From Bacillota bacterium (GTDB lineage: Bacteria; Bacillota; Sulfobacillia; JACIYH01), in contig JASEFA010000002.1 of assembly GCA_030019365.1 (NCBI GenBank), positions 83,461 to 121,318 on the forward strand: a stretch of 37,858 bases of DNA, written 5' to 3'. Below are positions 1 through 6,998 of this stretch, piece by piece (the first letter of the stretch is position 1; every line of letters begins with the position of its first letter). The position numbers and the translations under genes are program-made. The notes under the pieces were generated by a model, which saw only the letters and a program-made list of their open reading frames with translations, was not told the origin of the DNA and ran no database searches.

Positions 1-480
1 GGTGAGCGTCATGGTGAGCAGGGTGCGACCGTGGAAGGCGTGGTCGAAGCACACCACCGCCTGCCGGCCCGTCGCCTTCCGGGCCACCTTCACCCCGTTC
101 TCCACCGCCTCCGCCCCGCTGTTCACCAGCATGACCTTCTTGGCAGTAGCACCCGGCGCCACCTTCGCCAGGGCCTCCGCCAGGTCTACGTACACCCGGT
201 AGCCCACCACCATGAAGCAGGTGTGCAGAAACCGCCCCGCCTGCTCCCGCACCGCCTCCACCACCGGCGGCGGACAGTGACCCGCGTTCACCACCGCGAT
301 GCCGCTCGCGAAGTCGATGAATACGTTGCCGTCCACGTCCTCGAGCAGCGCGCCCTCCGCCCGCTCCACAAACAGCGGGGTGGCAAAGGAAACCCCCGCG
401 GGTACGAAACGGGCCCGGCGCTCCAGCAGCTCCTGCGTGCGCGGGCCGGGGACGGCCGTCTGCAACCGGATGGCGCCCAC
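1..480 (-). CDS. gabT: 4-aminobutyrate aminotransferase, N-terminal part (cut by window edge)
   Basis: This is a class-III PLP aminotransferase; only the first 160 codons lie in the window. What is visible matches GabT-type enzymes: an N-terminal FVPAGVSFATPLFVERAEG stretch, then DVDGNVFIDFASGIAVVNAG, HTCFMVV, the PLP-phosphate loop NSGAEAVENGVKVAR, and FDHAFHGRT. The active-site lysine would lie beyond the edge. The GTG start at 480 is one base after the stop of the aldehyde oxidoreductase gene, and its ribosome site GGAGGG overlaps the last codons of that gene, so the two are translationally coupled. GabT moves the amino group of 4-aminobutyrate to 2-oxoglutarate, giving succinic semialdehyde. 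As last gene of a patA-led operon it fits the final transamination of putrescine breakdown. Other omega-amino acids remain possible substrates. Confidence 0.85.
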   Translation of the reverse strand, partial: MGAIRLQTAVPGPRTQELLERRARFVPAGVSFATPLFVERAEGALLEDVDGNVFIDFASGIAVVNAGHCPPPVVEAVREQAGRFLHTCFMVVGYRVYVDLAEALAKVAPGATAKKVMLVNSGAEAVENGVKVARKATGRQAVVCFDHAFHGRTLLTMTLT

Positions 481-481
481 G

Positions 482-2413
482 CTACATCCCTCCCAGCCCG
501 AGTTCGGCCAGCCTGGCCGGGGTGGGCACGCCGGCCTCGTCCCAGCCCCGCAGGCAGTAGTACTCGTCCAGCATGGCCCGGAACACCTCCGCCGGCACCA
601 CCTTACCCGCGGCCGGCCCATCGGGCAGCGGCTCCTCCAGCACGCGGCCGGGCAGGTAGTCGTGCTCCCGGCGGAACCCCTCGCGCACGTTGAGCAGCCT
701 GCCCAGGTTCCAGATGCGCTCGCCCGCCAGGCGCAGTTCCTCCGCCGTCACCTCGCGGCCCAGGGCCACGGAGCAGAACCCCGCCATCAGCTCCAGGCTC
801 AGGGCCCAGAAGTCGCAAAAGATGAGCGAGAACTTGACGGAGTTCTGGTGCTGCCCGTTGATGACCAGCTGCGCCTTCCCTTCCCCGGTGAAGGGATCCA
901 GGCTGCCGAAGGCCTCATCGGCCACCGGCCAGGCCCGCATGTGGCACGCTCCCCGGTCGGCGGTGGCGTAGGCCAGGGCCATTCCCCAGGAGCCGCGGGG
1001 CTCGTACCCGGGGAACTCCAGGCCCTTGACCTCCATGGCGAACTCCCTGCCCCCGTACCGCCCGGCCAGGTAGCGCACCCCCCGCCCCAGCTCCTTCCCT
1101 ACCCCTTCGGCGCGGGCGATGAGCACGGGCGCCCGCAGGTAGGACTCCACGTCACCGAAGCGCAGGCCCAGGTCGGCCAGATCCCGCTCGGCCAGCTCCA
1201 TGGCGAAGGCCACCACCCCGCCCGTGGAGATGGTGTCCAGCCCCAGGTCGTCACACAGGCGGTTGAACTCGATCACCGCCCCCAGGTCCCCGATGCCGCA
1301 GTTGGAGCCGGTGAGGGCCAGGGTCTCGTACTCGGGACCCTCCACCGTCCCCTCCCCCGGCCAGCCCGCCGCGCCCCTGCCACCGCCCACCGCCGCACTG
1401 CCACCGCCCACCGCCGCGCCACCGCTGCCCGCGGAGCCCGCGGGGGCGCGCAGGAAGTTGCCGCAGCCCAGGCCGCAGCCGAAGCAAGACTTCTTGGCCA
1501 CCCGCAGGGAGCGCACCGCCTCGGCACCGATGGCATCGGCGGCAGCGAAAGTGCCGCTCTGGAAGTTGCGGGTGGGCAGGATGCCCGCCGACTGGGAAAG
1601 CCCCACGATCATGGGGGTGCCGTCGGTGTAGGCCCACAGGTTGGTGTCGGTGAGCAGGTCCTCCCGCATGGCCCGGTGGGTGAACTCCAGGAAGCGGCCC
1701 ATGTCGGGGGCAACCAGGGCACCGGTGCCCCGCACGGCCACCGCCTTGAGGTGCTTGGACCCCATCACCGCACCCACCCCACCCCGGCCCGCCTGCCGGT
1801 ACAGCTCCGAGGTCAGGCAGGCCATGGGCACCAGGTTCTCCCCCGCCGGTCCGGTGGAGATGATGCGGAAGCCCTCCCCCAGGGAATCCCGCAGGCGGAA
1901 CTCGGTCTCGTGGCAGCCCTTTCCCCACACGTCGTCGCCGTCCCGGAACCAAACGCGGTCGTCGTCGATCACCAGCACCACGGGATGGGGAGCCCGCCCC
2001 GTGATCACCACCAGGTCGTACCCGGCGTACTTCAACTGGGGCCCCACCGTGCCCCCCACCGAACAGTCCAGGATGGTCCCCGTGGCAGGCGACCTGGTCA
2101 CCACCCCCAGCTTGCCCGTGCACGGGGCCAGGGTCCCCGTCAGCGGCCCCGTCACGAAGACGAGGGCGCTGCCCGGCGCCAGGGGATCGGTTCCCGCCGG
2201 CACGGCATCGTAGAAGTAGCGGAAGCCCAGACCCTTGCCGCCGAAGAACAGCCGCGCCCACTCCCGGTTGAGGGGCTCCGCCCAGCTCGACAGCGTCCCC
2301 AGGTCCACCCGCAGGACCTTGCCCGCGTACGTATCACGGCCCTCACTGGCACCACGGGGCTCGCGCCCACCGTTGGCGCCGCGGGGCTCGCGGCCACCAG
2401 CCACATCAGCCAC
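482..2413 (-). CDS. Aldehyde:ferredoxin oxidoreductase family protein (tungsten type)
   Basis: The 643-residue protein has the AOR fold: N-terminal KVLRVDLGT and FFGGKGLGFRY, the cluster motif C310-x2-C313-x3-C317, a fourth cysteine C533 (FCDFW), an acidic EYETLALTGSNCG segment and RGACH near 487-491. Family members hold a tungsten bis-pterin and a [4Fe-4S] cluster and oxidise aldehydes to acids with ferredoxin. Two stretches look foreign: the first 25 residues contain GGREPRGA twice, and residues 323-356 form a Gly/Ala insert with AAVGGG twice, directly after the cluster cysteines. The GTG start at 2413 overlaps the end of the polyferredoxin gene by 8 bp and has a strong GGAGGAGGTGA site. 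Between patA and gabT, the inferred substrate is 4-aminobutanal made by PatA, giving 4-aminobutyrate and reduced ferredoxin. The substrate is not proved by sequence. Confidence 0.9.
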   Translation of the reverse strand: MADVAGGREPRGANGGREPRGASEGRDTYAGKVLRVDLGTLSSWAEPLNREWARLFFGGKGLGFRYFYDAVPAGTDPLAPGSALVFVTGPLTGTLAPCTGKLGVVTRSPATGTILDCSVGGTVGPQLKYAGYDLVVITGRAPHPVVLVIDDDRVWFRDGDDVWGKGCHETEFRLRDSLGEGFRIISTGPAGENLVPMACLTSELYRQAGRGGVGAVMGSKHLKAVAVRGTGALVAPDMGRFLEFTHRAMREDLLTDTNLWAYTDGTPMIVGLSQSAGILPTRNFQSGTFAAADAIGAEAVRSLRVAKKSCFGCGLGCGNFLRAPAGSAGSGGAAVGGGSAAVGGGRGAAGWPGEGTVEGPEYETLALTGSNCGIGDLGAVIEFNRLCDDLGLDTISTGGVVAFAMELAERDLADLGLRFGDVESYLRAPVLIARAEGVGKELGRGVRYLAGRYGGREFAMEVKGLEFPGYEPRGSWGMALAYATADRGACHMRAWPVADEAFGSLDPFTGEGKAQLVINGQHQNSVKFSLIFCDFWALSLELMAGFCSVALGREVTAEELRLAGERIWNLGRLLNVREGFRREHDYLPGRVLEEPLPDGPAAGKVVPAEVFRAMLDEYYCLRGWDEAGVPTPARLAELGLGGM

Positions 2414-2837
2414 GGGAGCTCACCTCCTCCACTGCCTGCCCCAGGGACAGGGCGTCAACCGGACACCAGGCCACACAGGCCGGCCCGCCCTCCCGGCCGG
2501 CACAGCCGTCGCATAGCCGGACGGGCTCACTACGGATGACGCCCCGCGGGCACTCCTGGACACACAGGCCGCACTCCGTGCACAGGTCCCGGTCCAGGAG
2601 GAGGTGACCGTCGCGCACGCTGATGGCCGCGGTGGGACACACCTCCTGGCAGCTCAGGCAGCCGTCGCACGCGGAGAAGCTCACCTCCGGACCCGCGTAC
2701 GTGTACGGCTTCTCCACCCGCAGGGTGGCCCGGAGGGGATTGAACACCCCCTCGCGGGTGGCCGCGCAGGCCAGCAGGCACATCTGGCAACCGGTGCACC
2801 TGGACCTGTCGACGGACAGGATCTCGATTTGCGCCAT
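2406..2837 (-). CDS. Polyferredoxin, four [4Fe-4S] clusters, AOR electron-transfer subunit
   Basis: A 143-residue ferredoxin-like protein of the HycB/AorA type. It has four cysteine groups: CTGCQMCLLAC, CDGCLSCQEVCP, CTECGLCVQECP and a C-terminal CDGC plus CVAWCP pair, enough for four cubane clusters. It has no signal peptide and no membrane span. In the characterised aldehyde oxidoreductase of Aromatoleum aromaticum a similar small polyferredoxin partners the catalytic tungsten subunit; here it lies directly upstream of, and overlaps, the catalytic gene, so it probably carries electrons away from it. No flavin subunit is visible, so the final acceptor is probably soluble ferredoxin. A GTG at 2846 overlaps the patA stop as GTGA, but the ATG at 2837 sits 4 bases after GGGGTGAG and is preferred. 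Confidence 0.88.
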   Translation of the reverse strand: MAQIEILSVDRSRCTGCQMCLLACAATREGVFNPLRATLRVEKPYTYAGPEVSFSACDGCLSCQEVCPTAAISVRDGHLLLDRDLCTECGLCVQECPRGVIRSEPVRLCDGCAGREGGPACVAWCPVDALSLGQAVEEVSSRG

Positions 2838-2842
2838 GACTC

Positions 2843-4198
2843 TCACCCCAGGCTGCGCGAGATTTGCGCGAGCACGGACTCCAGGATGTTGAGCACGGTG
2901 TCCACTTCTTCTTTCTCAATTGTGAGAGGAGGCTCGAAACGGACGGTTTTGGCGTTGATGAGCGTGCCCGCCACCAGTACCCCATTCTCGAAAAGACCCT
3001 TCGCCCCCTCGTACCCCAGCTCGTTGGTGCGGAACTCCACCCCCAAGAGGAGACCCAGGCCCCGCGCCTCCTGGCACACCCGCGGATAGCGGTCGGCCAG
3101 CACCCGCAGCCCCTGGAGGAAGTAATCACCCACCACCGCCGCCCGCTCGTACAGCTTCTCCTCCAGGATGACGTTGATGGCCGCGATGGCCGCCGCGCAG
3201 GCGATGGGGTTGCCCCCGAACGTGGTGGTGTGCAGGAAGGGATTCGGGGTCATCTCCTGCCAGACCTCGGCCGTGGCGACGAAGGCCCCGATGGGCATCA
3301 CGCCACCCCCGAAGGCCTTGCCCAGGCACAGGACGTCGGGCACCACGTCCCAGTGCTCGCAGGCGAACATCTTCCCGGTGCGGCCCATGCCCGTCTGCAC
3401 CTCGTCCAGCACCAGGAGCGCCCCGTGGCGGTCGCACAGCTCCCGCACCCGCGGCAGATAGCCATCCGGAGCCACGTGCACCCCGCCCTCGCCCTGCACG
3501 GGCTCCAGCACCACCGCCGCCACCTCCTCGCCAGTGAAGGCGCAGCTGGCCATGGTCTTCTCCAGGGCATGGGCGTCCCCGAAGGGCACGTGGTGCACGT
3601 GGGGCAGGAGCGGCAGATAGGGCTTGCGGAACACCGCCTTGGACGTCAGGGACAGCGATCCCATGCTCTTGCCGTGGAAGGCGTTCACCGCGGCGATGTA
3701 AGTCTTGCGGCCCGTGTGCAGGCGGGCCAGCTTCATGGCCCCCTCCACGCTCTCGGTGCCGCTGTTGGTGAAGAAGGAATACTGCAGGTCGCCGGGAGTG
3801 ACGTCCGCCACCAGCTTGGCCAGCATGGCCCGCAGGGGGTCCAGCAGTTCCTGGCTGTGCAGGGCCTGGCGATTCAGCTGGTTCATCACCGCCGCCATCA
3901 CCTTGGGATGGCGGTGGCCACAGTTGTAGATGCCGTAACCGCCCAGGCAGTCGATGAAGACCTTGCCGTTGACGTCCTTGAAGGTGACGCCCCGGTCGTC
4001 CCACTCCACGGCGGTGTAGTCGGTGGATACGGACTTGCGATACTCCAGAAAGCCGGGGTTGACGTGATCGCGGAACCCCCGGACCGTCGCCTCCACCACC
4101 CAGGCCCTCTCCTCGGGGCTGAGCTCCTTCCGGGCGATCATGTCCAGGATCCTCTGGGATTCCGCCACCACTGCCTCGTAGCTGGCGCGAGGCACCAC
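2843..4198 (-). CDS. patA: Putrescine aminotransferase
   Basis: A 451-residue class-III aminotransferase very close to E. coli PatA (YgjG). Shared blocks are HVNPGFLEYRKSV, FIDCLGGYGIYNCGHRHPKV, HSQELLDPLRAMLAK, YSFFTNSGTESVEGAMKLA, VLDEVQTGMGRTGKMFACEH, NPFLHTTTFGGNPIACAAA and the PLP-binding lysine K294 in LCLGKAFGGGVMPIGA. PatA moves one amino group of putrescine to 2-oxoglutarate; the product 4-aminobutanal cyclises to pyrroline. Length and all catalytic blocks are normal. The GTG start at 4198 follows TAGGAGGGATGT. It is the first gene of an operon with the polyferredoxin, AOR and gabT, and lies just downstream of an exact sigma-54 promoter match, as does E. coli patA. Cadaverine is a possible second substrate. 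Confidence 0.93.
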   Translation of the reverse strand: MVPRASYEAVVAESQRILDMIARKELSPEERAWVVEATVRGFRDHVNPGFLEYRKSVSTDYTAVEWDDRGVTFKDVNGKVFIDCLGGYGIYNCGHRHPKVMAAVMNQLNRQALHSQELLDPLRAMLAKLVADVTPGDLQYSFFTNSGTESVEGAMKLARLHTGRKTYIAAVNAFHGKSMGSLSLTSKAVFRKPYLPLLPHVHHVPFGDAHALEKTMASCAFTGEEVAAVVLEPVQGEGGVHVAPDGYLPRVRELCDRHGALLVLDEVQTGMGRTGKMFACEHWDVVPDVLCLGKAFGGGVMPIGAFVATAEVWQEMTPNPFLHTTTFGGNPIACAAAIAAINVILEEKLYERAAVVGDYFLQGLRVLADRYPRVCQEARGLGLLLGVEFRTNELGYEGAKGLFENGVLVAGTLINAKTVRFEPPLTIEKEEVDTVLNILESVLAQISRSLG

Positions 4199-4241
4199 AC
4201 ATCCCTCCTAACGACGAGTGCGGTTCTATAAAAGCTTCTGG

Positions 4242-4257
4242 AGCAAGAACCGTGCCA
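4242..4257 (-). promoter_or_regulatory. Sigma-54 (-24/-12) promoter for the patA operon
   Basis: Read on the minus strand the sequence is TGGCACG-N4-TTGCT, an exact match to the core RpoN consensus with the required 4-bp gap; the base before it is C, also as in the consensus. It lies 44 bp upstream of the patA GTG, so transcription would begin near 4230. Such promoters need an enhancer-binding ATPase that responds to a metabolite or to nitrogen status. No such regulator gene is in the window. The rest of 4199-4659 holds no convincing gene. Confidence 0.75.
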
Positions 4258-4395
4258 GGTTTTCTCCCGCCACGCTGCTCTCACCCGCCTGCCATCCAGC
4301 CGCCTCATGGACTAACGAGTCGCGCAAGACCGCGTTTTGGCAACGGGTCCATTACTGCCTCGCCAGGCTGGGGGCTGGCCACGGCCTTCCCCGGC

Positions 4396-4411
4396 ATCTC
4401 ACTTCTGAGAT
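4396..4411. promoter_or_regulatory. Candidate activator-binding palindrome upstream of the patA promoter
   Basis: A perfect 6-bp inverted repeat, ATCTCA-CTTC-TGAGAT, about 140 bp upstream of the sigma-54 promoter on the minus strand. That is a usual distance for enhancer-binding-protein sites. A single short palindrome is weak evidence, and it could equally serve the plus-strand gene at 4660. Confidence 0.25.
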
Positions 4412-4614
4412 ATGACTACCAAACATGAGACGCGGGCAGGCCTCTACCCTTGCCGGGTTGCAACGGAGCTACCGTTGCATTCCTCGTCACACCACGACCC
4501 GGCCTGTTTCCCTGCGGCAGGCACCATAAGGATGCTCGCTGCTGCGGGCACCGTTCCTCCTTCTTTCGAGGCACGTGCGGCAGTCTTCTTCATAAAGCCT
4601 TCATGGTTGGCGGG

Positions 4615-4620
4615 TATGAT
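4615..4620 (+). promoter_or_regulatory. Candidate -10 element (TATGAT) for the secreted protein gene
   Basis: TATGAT stands 40 bp before the TTG start at 4660 in an AT-richer pocket. No good -35 hexamer is seen at 16-18 bp, so it may depend on an activator or on a GGG-extended -10 context. Confidence 0.35.
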
Positions 4621-4659
4621 AAGTGCAGGATCGGGAGCGGGAGAAGGAGGTCGATTCTG

Positions 4660-5430
4660 TTGCGGAAGTGGATGTGGGTGCTGGCCGGTGCCCTCGTGCT
4701 GGCGCTGGCGGCATCCCCGGTGCTGGCCTCAGGCGGCGGCGGGCGGCTGTGGGCTCGCAACGGTGCGGGGCTGGACCAGCTGGGCGTGCAACTGCGGGAT
4801 CGCACCTGTGCGGAGCTGGGCGTGACGCCCGAGCAGTTCCGGCAGGCCTGGCAGCGTGCAGCGACCGCAATCGTAGACGAGCTTCAGACCCAGGGGAAGC
4901 TGACCGCCCAGCAGGCGGACCGGATCCGCCAGCACATCCAGCAGGGCAACCCCGATCTCTGGGGAATGCCGCGGGTCGGCGGCAAAGGGGTGCGCGGGGC
5001 TATGGGAATCCACATGCAGGCGGGCCGGCTGGCCCTGGACGAGCTGGCCGGGTTCCTGGGCATGACCCCGGAGGACTTCTGGGCGGCGCTGCGCAGCGGT
5101 AAGTCGGTGGCGCAGGTGGCGGAGGAGCGGGGCAAGACCCGGCAGGAAGTGATTGACTTCCTCACCGCCAAGGTGAAGGAACGCCTCGACGAGGCTGTGG
5201 CGGCAGGCAAGATCACCCAGGAGAGGGCCGACCAGGTGATGGCCACTTTCCAGGCCCGCCTGCCGCAGATGCTGGACTTCGTGCGCAATTGCACCGGCTG
5301 TCCCTCCGGTGTCCCCGGCAGCGGCATGGGCGGCGGACGGGGCGGCCGGTGGCAGCGGGGTGGCCAGGGGCCCCAGGCGCCTCAGCCGCAGGCACCCCAG
5401 CCTCAGGCACCTCAATCAGGCGGCCTCTGA
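4660..5430 (+). CDS. Secreted helical protein with Pro/Gln-rich tail, function unknown
   Basis: The start is read as TTG at 4660, 9 bases after AAGGAGG. The product then begins with a classic signal peptide: RKW, a hydrophobic run near residues 5-20, and an ASPVLAS cleavage region. The mature protein is helical, with two copies of a motif in which an LG(V/M)TPE segment precedes an amphipathic helix and a (G)K(L/I)TxxxAD segment (GKLTAQQADRI and GKITQERADQV). This resembles small exported proteins of unknown function common in Bacillota. Near the C-terminus are a CTGC pair, a Gly/Arg-rich stretch and PQAPQPQAPQPQAPQ. It is probably a cell-envelope or extracellular protein; no enzyme motif is seen. 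The open frame extends upstream to 4450, but that part has no ribosome site and would bury the signal peptide. Confidence 0.75.
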   Translation: MRKWMWVLAGALVLALAASPVLASGGGGRLWARNGAGLDQLGVQLRDRTCAELGVTPEQFRQAWQRAATAIVDELQTQGKLTAQQADRIRQHIQQGNPDLWGMPRVGGKGVRGAMGIHMQAGRLALDELAGFLGMTPEDFWAALRSGKSVAQVAEERGKTRQEVIDFLTAKVKERLDEAVAAGKITQERADQVMATFQARLPQMLDFVRNCTGCPSGVPGSGMGGGRGGRWQRGGQGPQAPQPQAPQPQAPQSGGL

Positions 5431-5452
5431 CGACGTAGATCGCATCACTGAA

Positions 5453-5488
5453 CCGGAGGGGACATCCCGTAGGGGGTGTCCCCTCCGG
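5453..5488 (+). terminator. Strong hairpin, probable transcription terminator
   Basis: A perfect 12-bp stem (5453-5464 pairing with 5477-5488, CCGGAGGGGACA and its complement) encloses a 12-base loop, 23 bp after the stop of the secreted-protein gene. There is no T run after it, so termination may be imperfect or aided by a factor. Confidence 0.65.
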
Positions 5489-5557
5489 CTTATGCCACGG
5501 TCAGGGGACGGCCCGTGGGGTCCCGTGCTGTCTTTCCCTGTCGAATCCCTTGGATAG

Positions 5558-5596
5558 TTGCACTGACAACCCCGCGGTTGGTAATGTGTTGTTACC
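5558..5596 (+). promoter_or_regulatory. Promoter with overlapping palindromic operator for the MFS gene
   Basis: TTGCAC (5558-5563) and TAATGT (5582-5587) are 18 bp apart. An inverted repeat, GGTAA at 5580-5584 with TTACC at 5592-5596, covers the -10 element and extends imperfectly to 9 bp per arm. This is the usual place for a repressor site. No regulator gene is adjacent. Confidence 0.45.
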
Positions 5597-5645
5597 GGCC
5601 GGCGCGGAGAGGTGATACGGGAACTCGATTGTGCAGAGGAACACG

Positions 5646-6998
5646 ATGGGCAAATCCTTTGACCGGCGCGTGTGGATCCTGACGTGGGGTGAGCTCGCCA
5701 GCAGCATCGGCTATTTCTCCATCTGGCCCTTCTTCTCCATGTACACCACCGGCCGCCTGGGCGCCACTCCGCTGGCGGCCGGGCTGATGCTGACCCTCAA
5801 CGGTGCCGCCGGCATAGCCGGCCAGCTGATCTCCGGCCATCTCGCCGACAGCCGCGGCCGCCGCCCCGTCATGCTGGCCGGTCTTGGGCTGCAGGCCCTG
5901 GCCCTGGTGGGCCTCGCCCTCACCCGCGACCTCCGCTCCATCGCCGTGCTCACCATGCTGCACGGCCTGGGCAGTCCCCTGTTCCTTCCCGCCGCCCATG
6001 CCGTCATCGCTGACGTGACACCCCCCGGGCGGCGGATGGAGGCATACGGCCTCCTGCGGGTGGCCGTCAACGCCGGCTGCGCCATCGGCGCCCTGGTGGG
6101 AGGCGCTGTGGCGGCCCGCAGCCTGCTTCCGGCCTTCTGGGGAACCGCCGCTGTCCTGGCGGCCTTTGCCGTCATCATCGCCGTCACTCTCCCCGAGTCG
6201 TCACCCCGCCCGCACGAGACCAGCGATGCGCCCGCCCCGGACTCACCCGGCCCCGGCGACGCGCCCGCCCCGGACTCGCCCGGCCCCGGCGACGCGCCGA
6301 CCCCGGGCGCGCGTCCGTCGGCCGCCGCCGCACGGCCGACCACCCGCGACCGCCAACAACGACCGCCTGCCCCCCCGGTCGGTGCAGGATACGCCCAGGT
6401 GCTGGCCGACCGGGTCTTCCTGCTCGTGGTGGGAGCCTCCTTCCTCGTGTGCCTGGTTTACAACCAGATCGGCGTGACCCTGAACATCTTCCTCAGGGAC
6501 GCCCGTGGTATCGGAGAACAGCAGTTTGGTTACCTGGTCACCCTGAACGGCCTGATGGTGGTATTGCTGCAAATGCCCATCGCCCGCCGCATCAGGGGAA
6601 AGTGGCTGGGCACGGCCATGGCGGGGGGAGCCACACTCTACGCCGTCGGGTTTGCCGGATGGGCGCGCGTCGGCAGCCTACCGGCGCTGCTGGCCTTCAT
6701 GGCCGTGGTAACCCTGGGGGAAATGGTCCTGGCCCCGGGACTCACCCAGTTGGCCGCCGACCTGGCTCCCCCCGAACTGCGAGCCCGCTACCTGGCCTTT
6801 TCCTCCCTGCCATGGTCCGGGTCAAACCTGGTGGCCCCGGTGGCCGGAGGCGCCCTGCTCGGGCGTTACGGCGGAGAAAACCTCTTCACCGGCGCTGCCG
6901 TCCTGGCCCTCGTCTCAGCACTTATCTACCTGCTCCTCAACACCGCCATCGCCACCCGAACCGGAATGCGAAGTGGGGTTACGGGGAGGAGGAGATGA
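5646..6998 (+). CDS. Major facilitator superfamily transporter (putative drug exporter)
   Basis: A 450-residue, 12-helix MFS protein. The loop-2/3 signature is GHLADSRGRRPVMLAG, after a first half with FFSMYTTGRLGATPLAAG. The second half restarts at YAQVLADRVFLLVVGASFLV. The cytoplasmic loop between helices 6 and 7 is swollen by a Pro/Ala/Asp-rich insert containing DAPAPDSPGPG twice. MFS proteins of this type export small molecules by proton antiport; the substrate cannot be read. The ATG at 5646 follows AGAGGA at 5 bases and is preferred to the in-frame GTG at 5631. The 3' end overlaps the convergent NlpC/P60 gene by 20 bp. Confidence 0.85.
   Translation: MGKSFDRRVWILTWGELASSIGYFSIWPFFSMYTTGRLGATPLAAGLMLTLNGAAGIAGQLISGHLADSRGRRPVMLAGLGLQALALVGLALTRDLRSIAVLTMLHGLGSPLFLPAAHAVIADVTPPGRRMEAYGLLRVAVNAGCAIGALVGGAVAARSLLPAFWGTAAVLAAFAVIIAVTLPESSPRPHETSDAPAPDSPGPGDAPAPDSPGPGDAPTPGARPSAAAARPTTRDRQQRPPAPPVGAGYAQVLADRVFLLVVGASFLVCLVYNQIGVTLNIFLRDARGIGEQQFGYLVTLNGLMVVLLQMPIARRIRGKWLGTAMAGGATLYAVGFAGWARVGSLPALLAFMAVVTLGEMVLAPGLTQLAADLAPPELRARYLAFSSLPWSGSNLVAPVAGGALLGRYGGENLFTGAAVLALVSALIYLLLNTAIATRTGMRSGVTGRRR
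6225..6300 (+). repeat. 33-bp in-frame tandem repeat inside the MFS gene
   Basis: Two units of 33 bp (6225-6257 and 6258-6290, two mismatches) plus ten bases of a third encode DAPAPDSPGPG repeated. It lengthens the cytoplasmic central loop and keeps the reading frame. Confidence 0.85.

Noticed and set aside
299-2539. A 746-codon open frame on the plus strand opposite the aldehyde oxidoreductase gene.
   Set aside because: Its residues are Pro/His/Gln/Arg-rich without any domain, and it is the complement of a gene with all family motifs. Long antisense frames are usual at this GC content.
2864-4231. A 455-codon plus-strand frame over patA.
   Set aside because: It is a shadow of patA; no motif, and it has a His/Gly/Gln-rich composition.
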